NCBI GenBank assembly: GCA_030762175.1 | Contig: CM060842.1 | Span: forward strand, 69,267,501-69,331,500 | Direction: 5' to 3' | DNA: 64,000 bases | From: Metallyticus violacea | Lineage: Eukaryota; Arthropoda; Insecta; Mantodea; Metallyticidae | Shown here: positions 12,406 through 23,600 of the stretch, in pieces | How positions within the stretch are numbered: position 1 is the first letter of the stretch | Layout of the letters: every line of letters begins with the position of its first letter | Translations under genes and position numbers: made by a program | The notes under the pieces: generated by a model | The model's input: the letters and a program-made list of their open reading frames with translations, nothing else | Database searches by the model: none | What the model was told of the DNA's origin: nothing

Positions 12406-13440
12406 TTCTCTTGCTAGCGGAGGACCCACTTGCTACCGCTACTACAGTAGAAAAGAATGCCCTTATTTCATAAGATAAAATCAAGAACTAATCAATTTTA
12501 CATCGCTGTTTTCATGCATTTTTATGTAAATGTTTACCAGGAGAAGAGAAAAAGATAAGTATGACATTTACTTTGGGGGAGGACAAGTCCATCTGGCCGT
12601 TATTGATGGACCGCACTTGAACATTATCTTACTGGTGAGGAATAAATAATATGTTGGATTTCATCAGTAAATAATTCAAACAGAACTTGCCTCTTAGTTT
12701 ACATCCTTATCTTAAACTTAAACGAGCATCTAGAAAATGTATTATCCTTTCGAACTGGCGAATGCAAACGCTTAGTGCAATATTCTGCTACAGTGACCTA
12801 GAAAGTAATTTTACTATGGTTAATGCACCCTCTAATTAATTAAGCTAGTGCTATGGGTAATTAAGACTTTCTGTTCCTGCTAGATTTCTCCTTCAGCTAG
12901 AAACACCTTCAGGTGATAGAATTATCTCAGTTCCTCTAACTCAAGCACTCGCTGTGCCTTTCGAGCTCTTAGTTAGAAGAAACTTCAGCGCCGCTAGTAC
13001 TGAGGGGTAATTTGGACGTATGCCAAAATAATGTCACAGTAAAGGATGTGTGTTGTATAAAAACGTAGCTAGCGAGCGAGAACCCCCGTCTCGGGACATA
13101 ATTTTGAATGTTCTCTAGTTCGCGCGTTTCCAATGGTGTCGAAATCCTTGTTTCAAGTTTTTCATCCAAATATAGTACTCTTGTTATAGATGGCGTTACA
13201 CTTCAAGCGCATTCTCACAATTTTTCACAACTGCTGCGCAACCCGTTAACAATTTTCCCTGATTCGACGACCTAATTCAATTATGAATAGGGATGCAATT
13301 TTCATGTAAGGCATCCTTTTTATCTTGTGGTCAAATAATATGCTAACTTACATTTGTTTTCCATACATAGCATTCCTAAACTTTGGCCAACATTATGAGG
13401 TGCGTATAATATTAAAAGCTTAATATTTTCATTCGGGGCT
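12406..13440. other. No recognised feature
   Basis: Mixed composition. The 12850-13160 part is less AT-rich, with a minus-strand open frame of 66 codons (12969-13169) that I do not recognise. Confidence 0.45.
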
Positions 13441-13451
13441 TAAAATACATA

Positions 13452-13981
13452 CACAGGGTACCAAAAATGAATACACACTTAAAGCAAAGAAAAAACTATC
13501 TTAACATAACAAAACTCATTTCACACAAAGAGAGAATTATGACCACTAATCATTTTAGACTTTACAGTTACAAAATGTGCTCCAAATGCCCACAATCAGC
13601 GTCGATACACTTCTGAGTACGTTGGACTACTGATTGAGCAACGTTTGTGAAAGTGTCCTCACGATTGCAGCACATACCCTTTCAATTTCTTTCTGAAGTG
13701 CTGCCAGTGTGGCTGGCTGGTTTTCTACGGTATACAACATCCTTAAGAGTTCCCCATAGGTAGAAGTCCAAAGAAGTTAGATCCGGAGAACGTAATGTAA
13801 ACTCAATCGGACTACTTCGTTCCATCCAGTGCCTTAGAAGATTGTCATCAAGTACGCACGTATATCTGGTGGTAATATGGTAGTGCACCGTCCTGTTGGA
13901 AGTAAACTTCCTCTTTCGATAGAGTACATGAATGTCGGGTAAGACGGAATTGTCAGTTTTGTTCTGTACACACGTGTGCAT
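13452..13981 (-). pseudogene. Tc1/mariner-superfamily transposase, C-terminal remnant
   Basis: On the minus strand a 99-codon open frame (13682-13981) contains the late part of a DDE transposase common in insects: a H-Y-H-I segment, WMERSSPIEF, then RSPDLTSLDFYLWGTLKDVVYRRKP, in which the Asp after LTSL corresponds to the third catalytic acidic residue. After one stop, homology continues with VVQRTQKCIDADCGHLEH (about 13565-13640), the usual C-terminus. The ACAGGGTACCAAAAATGAATACAC-like text near 13452-13480 resembles the element terminus of this group and probably marks its end. The N-terminal helix-turn-helix and first catalytic Asp are not visible. This is a dead 5'-truncated copy. Confidence 0.8.
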
Positions 13982-14050
13982 TGCCTTTGAATTTCAACAA
14001 CACTCTCGGTTTTCCAATACGACTACATAATTGCTTTACGCATTTCAAAC

Positions 14051-14222
14051 GATAATCTTGACTCCTTTTCGTTTTAGTAACGCTAGCATAACGTGAGTCA
14101 CATCTGTTTACAGAACATCATACGATAATCTTGGTTTCATTTGTTCATTGTTGATTTATCTGTCACGTAACAACGCTATCATAATCTATGAGAGTCGCAT
14201 TTGTTTACAGAACATCATACTA
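14051..14222. repeat. Two-unit diverged tandem duplication
   Basis: GATAATCTTG...GAGTCACATCTGTTTACAGAACATCATAC at 14051-14123 is followed by GATAATCTTGG...GAGTCGCATTTGTTTACAGAACATCATAC at 14124-14218. The ends match well. The middles differ by an indel of about 22 bases. It sits just upstream (minus sense) of the transposase remnant and may be part of that element's 5' non-coding region. Confidence 0.75.
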
Positions 14223-14605
14223 CGCATTACTGTTGTTTTTTTGTCGAACTTTGAAAACATTACATAGATATCTACTGTGAAAGTGTGTATAATATGGCCT
14301 GAAATTAAGATGCTAATTCAATAATGCATAAATCCACACAGATTTTAAACTAAATCTGTCAGGGGAGATGAAGACTTCTGGATTTACAAAATGTTCCCTT
14401 AATGCACACTATAGGAGTTTTCGTGTCATCATCAAATATAGTAGTAAAGATAAAATTAGAAATCTTATAGACTGATGCATTAGAACTAGTAGCAGACAGT
14501 AATCTGACTAGATTTACTAATGATCATAAGAAAACGGCGACTTTTCTTTCAAGACTTCCATCAAAGAGAAATATTAGCTGAACTATATGAAGCTGTCACT
14601 GATGA

Positions 14606-14790
14606 GGGTGGCTTAGGGGGTAGTGCAATCTGGAGATCCCAGTTTCAAATCCCTTAGTCATCCTTTCCTGGCTTTTTTCCCAAATTCCCCTGTTACTTCA
14701 AGCAAATGGTGGAATAGAAGTTTCCTTGCCAGGCTGTAGAACCAAAATATCCCCTTCCGGCGTTAACAATTCAACGAGTTCAATATGAAA
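14606..14790 (+). mobile_element. Possible diverged tRNA-derived SINE
   Basis: GGTGGCTTAGGGGGTAGTGC could be a box A and GATCCCAGTTTCAAATCCC a box B, about 30 bases apart, followed by a C/T-rich body ending near GTTAACAATTC. There is only one copy in the window and no clear target-site duplication, so this is tentative. Confidence 0.35.
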
Positions 14791-14958
14791 CTATTAAAGG
14801 GAAATGGCAAAAAGCGCTACAGGAACTGGAGAGAACACTGTATTTAAAGCGTTTGATAAATTAATATTTCTAAAAAGATAATTATTATTTAAAGACTAAT
14901 ATACTTCTTACTGCCGTTAACAATGAGTATTAATTATAAAGCTTAAGTGGCACATTTG

Positions 14959-15267
14959 TCGGTCCTGGTGGTGTAATGGTAATCATACTTTCCTTCTAAA
15001 CCCAAGATCGCAGGTTCAAACCCGGCCAGGATCGATGGATTTTTTGGGCCTAAACATCCAAGTATGGCTCCCTTCGCAAGGGAAGTAAAGCCGTGGACTT
15101 GTGTCGTAGATTTACAGTACGATAAAGAACCTCAAGCCAGAAAGAAGAGACCGCTGAGAAAAATTTGTCGACAGTTTCACGCCCTGATTTAAATGGGGTG
15201 CTGATGACCTCGGATGTTAAAGAGCGTCCGTAAATAAAAAAGTAATAATAATAAAAATAAAAAATAA
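14959..15267 (+). mobile_element. SINE-1 copy b with 17-bp target-site duplication
   Basis: Near-complete copy. The tRNA-like head (GGTCCTGGTGGTGTAATGGT, box B CAGGTTCAAACCCGGCCAGG) is followed by the family body and a tail with GCTGATGACCTCGGATGTTAAAG and AGCGTCC, ending in an A-rich run with ATA units. It is flanked by CTTAAGTGGCACATTTG (14942-14958) and CTTAAGTAGCACATTAG (15268-15284), a 17-bp duplication with two mismatches. This fixes the boundaries and indicates target-primed reverse transcription. Confidence 0.95.
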
Positions 15268-15284
15268 CTTAAGTAGCACATTAG

Positions 15285-16118
15285 TGTATTGCAAAATGTT
15301 TTTTATTCGTTGCTGAAATGCAACAAGGAAGTGCTTTAATTGAGCTGTAACCAACATACCGCAGGTCCAGAAATATATTTTATATGACATTGCCCCATGT
15401 TTGATTGCCAGTTATCCACGGTATACCAGTTGGTTAAACTTGTGGCTGCCAACCAACCGAGCCACGGACAAACTCCCAGGGGCAGGCGAGTTATAGCAAG
15501 GAACGGTGTAAACAACATTTTCATTTATGCCTTTGGGAAGTGGCTTTGACGAGTTTTGATGTTTCTTATTTTAATAAACCTGAAACATCCCAAATGAACT
15601 TTTTCACTCTTAAAGAGAAAACGCTAACAAACTACTGGTCTCAGTGTTTATTGATCAAATTAATCTTTTACTCTTATAATAAGAAACTTTCTTCTTTCTC
15701 ATCGATAATGAAGTAATTGCTTTGGAATGTTGCGCTACATTCAAAAAGTTTTCGTCAATAAACTCAATTTTATTCTTTCAAAAATTTAAGTACATTCTAC
15801 GGCAATTTAACACATTCAAGCTACCTATGATAACTTTCTTGCCCCTAAGTTTTTTCAATATGTATAAAACAAAATTATACTAGGGTCATTTTGCATTATT
15901 TTGTGATTTAGAAACCGAGACAAATAGGAAAAAATGTATTTCGCGAGTGTGATAGTAATTTTTGGTTAACCGTACCGATGTTCTTACTATCTGAGCTAGC
16001 ATGGTTAACTATGAAGTACTCTACTGTTTTGAGTGGCAGCTTAGGGATAAAATCTCTGAATAGAGAAACCTTCTTACTTATCTCCAGGTATAAAGACACA
16101 AATGTGGGAGAATAGCGG
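15285..16118. other. No recognised feature
   Basis: AT-rich. The open frames at 15336-15524 and 15908-16225 (minus) have no domain I recognise. Confidence 0.5.
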
Positions 16119-16127
16119 TTGTGGTCA

Positions 16128-16215
16128 GGTATGCACGATAGCTCAGATGGGAAGAGAGTCCGCAGGGCAAACCGAAGATCCATGGTTCGAGTCTCCAATC
16201 GATTTTTTTTGTCTC
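16128..16215 (+). mobile_element. tRNA-like sequence (SINE head or tRNA pseudogene)
   Basis: GCACGATAGCTCAGATGGGAAGAG carries a box A pattern and ATGGTTCGAGTCTCC a box B about 35 bases later, followed at once by a T-run that would act as a Pol III terminator. The acceptor stem does not close well and no anticodon arm is convincing, so it is not a functional tRNA. A related head may be present at 16858. Confidence 0.55.
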
Positions 16216-16415
16216 TGACTCGCATTCAAACCTTAGACCTATACATTGCTTGTATGAAAAGTACCACATTTAAAATATGTTATGATGGTTTAAAGTATGT
16301 TATCAAATGCTAAGATCTTCAGAATGACAGAAATTTGCCTAAAATCATTCTTATTTATTAAATATCGGGATTCTAAAGCAGTAATATCAAGTTAAGTAAA
16401 CTCAAGCTACTAGGG

Positions 16416-16692
16416 GTCGGTCCTGGCCTTCTAAACCCAAGATCGCGGGTTCGAACCCGGCCAGGATCGATGGATTTTTTTTCGGGCGTAAAAATCGTAA
16501 GTATGGCTTCCTTCGGAAGGGAAGTAAAGCCGTGGGTCCCGTGTCGTACATTTACGGCACAAAAAAGAACCTCAAGCCTGAACGAGAAGCCTCTGAGCAA
16601 AATTTGTCGGCCGTTTCATGCCCTGATTTGAAATGGGACGCTGATGACCTGAGATGTTAAAGAGAGTCCGTAAATAAACCAATCAAAAAAAA
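16416..16692 (+). mobile_element. SINE-1 copy c, box A deleted, 12-bp target-site duplication
   Basis: A well-preserved copy with box B GGGTTCGAACCCGGCC, the GGATTTTTTTTCGGGCGTAA segment and the full tail (GGGACGCTGATGACCTGAG, GATGTTAAAGAG, GTCCGTAAATAAACC). About 22 bases are missing between TCGGTCCTGG and CCTTCTAAACC, which removes box A, so this copy could not be transcribed from its own internal promoter. It is flanked by an exact duplication AAGCTACTAGGG (16404-16415 and 16693-16704). Confidence 0.95.
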
Positions 16693-16857
16693 AAGCTACT
16701 AGGGCAACACAAAGCATGAACACAAGTTATAAGAATTTTCCTTGCACCAAGAAAGATTCGAGTCTGTTGTGGTACAGCGGTAGCCCCAAGCGACAGCGGA
16801 GAGAGCCGGAATGTGACGTTCACAGAAATAGCTAGATAAGAATGCTTTCCAGCACAA

Positions 16858-16935
16858 CGGCAAGATAGCTCAGACGGTTAGAGCTTCATGCTGTAGTTGT
16901 GATGTTAGTAGTTTCGAATACGGACTATCTGATGT
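16858..16935 (+). mobile_element. tRNA-like sequence (possible SINE head)
   Basis: CAAGATAGCTCAGACGGTTAGAGC matches a tRNA box A well. AGTTTCGAATACGGACTATCTG contains a plausible but imperfect box B, and GATAGC/ACTATC could form part of an acceptor stem. A T-run follows. It may share an origin with 16128-16215, which has the same GATAGCTCAGA start. Confidence 0.5.
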
Positions 16936-18153
16936 TTATTTTTTTCTGCCGGAGTTAAAGGGCATTTTATCACCATTGCAACGATTTACTCGGTAACATA
17001 GTACCATGCACACATTGCGCTTTAAATTGACATTTGCGATTTTTTTTCTGTTGGAATCGAAATATTTGATACCATTACAGTGATTTACCCGCCCCTATCA
17101 ATTTATATTTACAAATAGGAGGAAAGCATAGGTAGTCGGGCCGTAGCGAGCCGCAGCAAACGGTTTCTAGGAATTACGCGAGGTTACATTAAGGTTAGTG
17201 TGTGTGTGTGTTTACATATATGAATTAATTGCAAATTCAAATAAGCCAAATATGAAAAACTCTGTTTTGTAATAGAAAACCTGAGTCTGCTGGAACTGTG
17301 TGTGCCATCTTCCGTTCGCGACTGAGGATTTTGGATCTCTCCGTTGTCGCTCGGGACTGCAGCTCTAACCGTACCAGAGATCTCGGATCTCTTGCTTGGT
17401 GTAAGAGCAGGTGCTATGAGGCATCGCCCGATAGGTAAACAATTGTCATGCGCAAGGGAAGAAGTGATTTGTAGCTCGTCTCATACTTGTTTACAGTCAA
17501 TATCAGCCTAACTTCACTTCGTTTCATTCTGGTTTTAGTGTTTAGAAATTCCGAGGCCTACTGAGTTGTATCTATCTACGTCCTTTTGATAAATGTATAA
17601 CATTCAATGCGTTATGATAGTGTGTGTTAATATTTAAACATATCCTTGAGCAATAAGGCAACCCGAACGAGCACACTAGCCCCTCTCTTTGAAGAAGCAA
17701 GAAAAAATAAAAAAGTAATAATTCCAAGTGGAAGATGGTCTGCTCTCAGCCTATCTCTATACATCTCATTGTTTGTGAAAACTTGTGGATTATCATTATT
17801 GTTATTATTAAAGCTATGCGAGTGGACTTTCATTACTATTTTCATCATGGAAAAAATATAATTTAATTGCGTTCATTAATAAACGATCATTAATCAAGAT
17901 AGCACATTCCGTCGTCTTAGGGCACATGGTTTTTCCATAGGGAAAGGATCGAGCAGCAACATTCCCAGGTGTCCAGCACATTTCAGAAATATAAAGGATT
18001 TCCTATTCTTCCCATCATGTAAAAAGAAGTGTGTTAATATTTAACTGTTGAGACTTGCATATGAATACCTGCATAGATTGCTTCTCTAATAAACGCGTTA
18101 TTGTTACTATGTTTATTTAAGGACACACTTTAACAACCGTAGTTAATAGGGTG
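16936..18153. other. No recognised gene; short GT run and a GC-richer patch
   Basis: A GT dinucleotide run lies at 17199-17211. 17280-17560 is clearly richer in G+C than its surroundings and could be an old transposon end, promoter or UTR, but carries no motif I can name. Both strands have overlapping 71-73 codon frames at 17627-17861 with no recognised domain. Confidence 0.4.
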
Positions 18154-18335
18154 ACTACAGAGGACTTAAGAATCTTTTACATGCCGTAAATCTATGACAC
18201 GAAATCTACTTCTCTCGCGAAGATGGCGATACTTGCGATTTTTATACCCTAAAAAATCGATGGGCTATGGCCGGGTTTGAACCAACAAACTTGGGTCTAT
18301 AGAGCAAATATGGCTACCACTAGACCAGCAGAATC
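18154..18335 (-). mobile_element. SINE-1 copy d, 5' half only, diverged
   Basis: On the minus strand the head (CTGGTCTAGTGGTAGCCATA, then box B GGTTCAAACCCGGCC), the body segment with GGGTATAAAAATCGCAAGTA and the CGTGTCATAGATTTACGGCA segment are present. The tail is missing. Many substitutions make this an old copy. Confidence 0.8.
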
Positions 18336-18922
18336 GATTTAAAAACCGCACTTATCTAATTAATATTTAATTATTGCCGTAATTATTGCTTTTTGGCGGA
18401 AAGAATTTGCTGATACATTTCAATAATTTCTATATTTTGTAAAATTTTAAATGTTGAGTTTTTCTACAGAGCGATAAAAGTATCAGCCGAAAACGAAGGA
18501 AGACCGCTACATGTCTGGTGTGCTAGAAGTTTAATCCCAACTAATTTTAGAAACATTTATTGCGCAGTAGAAATGCTTCATTGTCCTATAGCTAGAGAAC
18601 ATTTCGGTTAAAAGCCTGAACTTCTGGTTCTTGAAATTTAATAGTCTGTCAGCTAGAATAACTTATAGTTTATTCACTTTAGTAATTTAACCAGAAATAA
18701 CATTTACTCAAGCTCAAAGAGCCCTAGAAGTTTGGGAGTAACTGGCTGACTGCTTCCAGTTATCATAATTATTCCTGTAATATTTGAATTACTGTTTTTT
18801 TCATATATTACATGTGGCAATTCTTTGATAAATTTATCAACCATGGTGTAAGATAAACAAGGAGAGGTAAACTACATTGTAAAACCTTTGAAATTTAAAA
18901 CTTCCGTATTATTTTCTGAAGA

Positions 18923-19256
18923 CCACCTCATTTTATTCAGTGGTTAACGTTGCAGACTGTTGGCCGCAAGGTCCGGGCTTTGTTCCCGGTATTTACTTAG
19001 AAATTTCTGGAGGTATGGAACGGGTCCACCCAGCCTCGTGAGGACTATTGGCAAGCTGCCAGATAGATGACTGGCGTTCTTCGATCACGAAAGCCGCATG
19101 ATAGGAGACCGACTGGATGCCGGCATGCTGAACACATGCCCCCCTGCAATACTGCCCTCTATCCATGATGTCATAAGACGGAGGTAGAGGAAGCAGAAGT
19201 CGCCGTGGCTGGCCAAGGCTCATCCTGGGCTTTGGCGCCAAATGAGAAGGAGAATG
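18923..19256 (+). mobile_element. SINE-3 copy a with 12-bp target-site duplication
   Basis: A 334-bp unit flanked by exact ATTTTCTGAAGA duplications (18911-18922 and 19257-19268). It starts with a degraded tRNA-like head (TCAGTGGTTAACGTTGCAGA as box A; CCGGGCTTTGTTCCCGGT in the box B position), then a GC-rich body including GGCGTTCTTCGATC, ATAGGAGACCG and GATGCCGGCATGCTG, and ends in GGGCTTTGGCGCCAAATGAG. The 82-codon minus-strand frame inside it is a by-product. A second copy is on the minus strand at 24860-25075. Confidence 0.85.
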
Positions 19257-19268
19257 ATTTTCTGAAGA

Positions 19269-19830
19269 TATTCATAGTGATGTAATTTATATTTTAGTAG
19301 ATTTTATTTGAAACTTTTTCATGTATTCTCATTATACAATGACTTAAATATTTTGGATTATTGTTCTTCATTCTACACTTTGAGCAGGTGCCAAAGCTTT
19401 GTTTTCGATAATAGTGGTAAGGGATGACAGGAATCTTGAAACTGTGTTACCTCCATTTGGTGTTGTTTATAGTAATAAATAATGTGTGCTTCCAAGTACT
19501 TTTACATACAACAATTGCAATAGCTTCCTCTAAATTCCAATATGAAATCATAAAACATTAGAAATTTATAAATCAATAGGCGCATTCATTATGAGAAAAC
19601 ATATTATTCATTGTTATGAACTTTCAAATTACTGAACTACAAATGTTAAGTTTTTATTTTGTATTTGCATGAGACGATTTTGTATAATTAACATGTGCTG
19701 AATTAGGTTCTCAAATCCCAAATTCCCTGTCTCGTACTGTTTATGGATGAGTTAGATTTTAAATTTCTCACAAAATGATTAAAAGTATGCATACTTTAAC
19801 CATTTCCGTAAAACGTGTGAAAAATATAAT
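19269..19830. other. No recognised feature
   Basis: AT-rich spacer between SINE-3 copy a and SINE-2 copy a. Confidence 0.5.
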
Positions 19831-19840
19831 CTCACAAATA

Positions 19841-20122
19841 CCGCCACGAGTTCCGAGGTTGTTAAGGCGCGAACTCTTGAGCGAAAGATCTTGGGTTCGA
19901 TTCCCAAAGAACCGTCCTTCCTGCCTGAGATTTTCTCCAAGTTTTCCTCAGTCCTCAAACCGGGGAGGTACCCTAAACTTAGGCCTGAAACGTTTCTTTC
20001 TTTTAAAAAAGTAATTTTACAGTTTATCATTTCATTTCTTGTATCACCAGTATTCCCCGCCTGTGCTGCCTCAGTAGTTAAAACATGGTTAAACACTATT
20101 AAAAAAATTAAAAATTAAAAAC
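19841..20122 (+). mobile_element. SINE-2 copy a with target-site duplication
   Basis: Starts CCGCCACGAGTTCCGAGGTTGTTAAGGC, a type II (Leu/Ser-like) tRNA box A region, with box B GGGTTCGATTCCC. The body carries TTTTCTCCAAGTTTTCCTCAG and GGGGAGGTACCCTAAACTTAGG, then CGCCTGTGCTGCCTCAGTAG and GGTTAAACAC, ending in A-rich sequence. CTCACAAA occurs at 19831-19838 and 20123-20130, the latter extending to CTCACAAAATA against CTCACAAATA upstream. Its tail does not resemble SINE-1 or the I-type LINE. Confidence 0.9.
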
Positions 20123-20349
20123 CTCACAAAATACAGTAATGAGCATAAAATGTGTGAGGAATTAAAAAATAATAGAATCAGCTATAGCCGTAACTCTTTT
20201 CGGTTAGCATGCAAAAATATGGGAAAGTGCTTGAAATCACGCACATTCATAAACATTTCTGACAGTTTTCCCTTTGTAAAACAAATCAGAAGCATCTAAA
20301 TTAGTTGTAGACATTAATAGCAAACATACTCGGTGTGTATGTATCATTC

Positions 20350-20600
20350 TTGCATGACAGTAATGTCCTGGTGAAAATCTTCTCCATGCTCATTTCTGTT
20401 TCCATATTAGGAGGAAATAAATTAAAATGGAAGTGTAGTTTCATTTAAATGTTTCAGCATTTCTAATCTCTTTGTAGGATTCAGTTCTTACATCCTCCAG
20501 AAAATTACTGCATACAATCTTGAACTCTAACCCTTCTTGATTTTCATTGTTCATTAACCAGCATTAATGGTTCTCATACATATTTTTACCATCCTTGTTG
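20350..20600 (-). pseudogene. Fragment of a repetitive arthropod protein family (HGE-FHQDI motif)
   Basis: On the minus strand, in at least three frames, one can read FKIVCSNFLEDVRTESYKEI (about 20465-20530), LHFHFNLFPPNME and then EHGEDFHQDITVMQE (about 20355-20400). This order matches a family of unknown function, spread in many copies in arthropod and other invertebrate genomes, whose members read approximately FL...YKE...HFLHSHL-FPPN-G--SDEHGERFHQDI. I know of no assigned activity for it. The frame changes show that this is a decayed fragment. The identification is from memory of the motif. Confidence 0.5.
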
Positions 20601-23600
20601 TCAAATGGCAGAATCGATTTATCCAGCCTGGAGCGCAAGACAAAAAAACAACTGACGTTTCAGACCTCTAAAACATTTGTATTCATCGCTTTTTCCTCCC
20701 CCTTTCAAATTGAGCATTTGGTAGCATCACCATTAACCCAAAGTCATTAGCGTTGTTGGGTTATGTACGATTAATACCATTAGCGGATACTCTGCTAATT
20801 TATATGGAAATCAGGCAATAACAGATTGATCTCAATTGGACATACCAGCTGAGCTGTAAACGCAAGCCTGAAATTCAAAGGCCAAGAAACGCAGTACTTT
20901 GAGATATTTCTTTATTTGTATGGCCATTCTGATCGATATATGCACATTATATAAGTTATTAAAGATACGATTCTTCCCTAAGAACTTTTTTTCATTTCAA
21001 AATCTCTTTGGATTACAAACTACAATCCTCGAGATCGTTTTAGTATCTGAATCTTTAGCAAAACAACAAATGTGCTGTAATACAGGAAGCAAAATTGGGC
21101 CACACATGGAGAATGTGCATACACTTTTAATGCCATGTAGATATTATCATAGCTTGTACTACCGTTAATTCCAATGTTTATGAGTAAATGTAATTTTGCA
21201 TGCAAAATTTTTCTAATATGTTTATGAAACAGACAAAAAATTTCAAATAGTAAAAGTTTCATTAAATAGAAATGGAAATATAATCAAAAATACAATTACT
21301 TAAATGTGAATGCTAACTGCAAGTAAAGGGAGTTCAAACAGAAGTTTACTGTAGCCAAACAAATATACGAATAGGAAATGAATATAAGTAATACAAATTT
21401 TAGAATTTGCAATTGAATAAAATTACTTTATAGCCTTTTATTCCAGAATATACGAGACTTTCCACCATTCCCTTCCATCCTCAGTGTTATGATCATGTAT
21501 TTGTTCTGTAATTATTTTAAAATGTTTATATATAATTAAATCTGTTAAAAGTCCTATATATTGGAAAAGAAAGTCTTTATGAAAATTTGTGATAAAACAA
21601 ACTACAAAAAGACTAGGTTGTTAAAGCTTCTCTGAATATCTTATTGCCCAACACTTTTCCCTAATATGGACAAGAAGAGAAAGAAAGAGAGAAAGAAAGA
21701 AAAAATCAAGAAATAGTTCTGGACGTTGTTACAATTTGAAATGTATAAGAAACAACTGTAGTGGACAGCTAACGTTCTTTAAATATTTATACTTCATTAA
21801 AATCAGCAGTAAAAAGCAAAGGGATAAAGAGTAAGGATAAGAGATAATTATACCTCCTGTTCAGTCTTTAAAGAGCTTCCGGTCTTCATCTCTACGATCT
21901 GGACATTTGCTTCAAAGTGGTGGAGAAATTCCTTCTATACAGCAAATCTACTGTATACCTTCGATCTGTTTGTCTTTGTAGTTGCCATACTGCTACATAC
22001 CTGTTGCTGTAATTGTTTAATGTACTTTAACGATTGCAATAGCTTGGGGAGCTATGTGGGAGCTAAGCCATAGTCAATTTCTTTTCAGAAATGACTTAAC
22101 CAGACTGCCCTTCTTTTATCATTTTTCTATTTCCATTTACAAGTATCTACCTACCAGTTACATATGAAGGGAAGCAATAAATGTACGAAATTGATTTTTA
22201 ATTGTGTCATTTGCACCAACGGGTATCGATCCTTTGGGGGTCGTGGAGACGGCGAACTCCATAGAGGCCGCTGCAAAAGCAGAATAGCAACATAATGCAA
22301 GGAGAGCAGGAGATTCGAGGAGGTGTGGCTCTTGATCCTAGTTTGTGACTTGTTCTGATAGAAAAGTAAACAGACAGAGAACACAGGTTTATTTGCTTCC
22401 TTCTCAATTATAATATACGAAGTATTAAATAACACGTTAACAATAATTATGACACTGACTTTCAAAATAATGTTTCAAATTTAAAAAGAAGAAACTCTAA
22501 CGAGTTAATTTGGTCACCATTATACTTTTTAGAATTTCAAAAACTACGGTGCTTGTTTTACCATGTTCAACACCCCCATTCTAAATGTGACCCATCCTGA
22601 TACACTTTCTGGTCACCAACAGCAAGTTGTTTTGGAAGGCTCTTGGTTTACGAAAACGGAACAAAGTAATTTAATTTAGGTCTATGAAAGAAATAAAATA
22701 TTTGGAACAGGAATTTCTTGCAGTAAATAAACGTTCCTGAGTAAACTTAAAATAACTTATACATGAATTATTCCTACATCCTATCCAGGTTCTTGCTATG
22801 TCTTTATTCTCTAGCTTTATCTTTATGCGCTTTTCCTTTCTTTTTCTCTGAACTAGTTTAAGTTTAATTTTATTCCTAACCAAGGTTTCAACATTTGCTT
22901 AGAAAGAAGTGATAGTTTTAATGCAATCTATATTGGACAATCTTTGGTCATGAATGTACGTAAAGCCAAACACCGCCGTTAACTTACCTGCAATAGCTTC
23001 GGATTTGAGAAATTTATCGCTGGGCAAATAATTAAATAATTCACAACCAAATCTTTCGCAACACATCGAGGCCGAAGCGTTCTGTAAAGTAAGTAATTGC
23101 ATTTGCAATGCATGTGTTGTCCCATTGTGTGTTCTTGAGCGGTTTTATTGTATTCAACTGTTTAGTGCAGCAAATTTGGCTTCAAAGGTTTCGAGATCCT
23201 TGTGCACTCGTATTTCCAGCTAGAACGCTCCTAAGCAAGGAAAGTTATATAGGATTGATACTACCTGTTGACTTCCCTATAGCTTCAATTTTGACACATA
23301 TTAAACAAACGATTGTTTTGTCTCTACATTACAAGCTCTGATTCAAACTGTCAAAATTAGAAAACTTATTGTCAAAATGGCACGATTTCGCCATTCACAT
23401 TGAGACAATTCTGAAATTTCAGTCCCCTAAAAATAATGAACAGAGTCAGTAGTGCAGCGATATCGACCAATAAGGAATTCATACTCATAATTATTCTATT
23501 CTATTTAAATGTTCTATTTCGATTTTATACTGCTTGCATTTTCATAAAACTGTATCTCATTTTGTAAATGGAAGAATCGATTCAGCATAGCACCTCTGTT

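Noticed and set aside
22205..22275. tRNA-derived element on the minus strand
   Set aside because: GGATCGATACCCG fits box B, but no box A lies at the right distance and no second copy is present.
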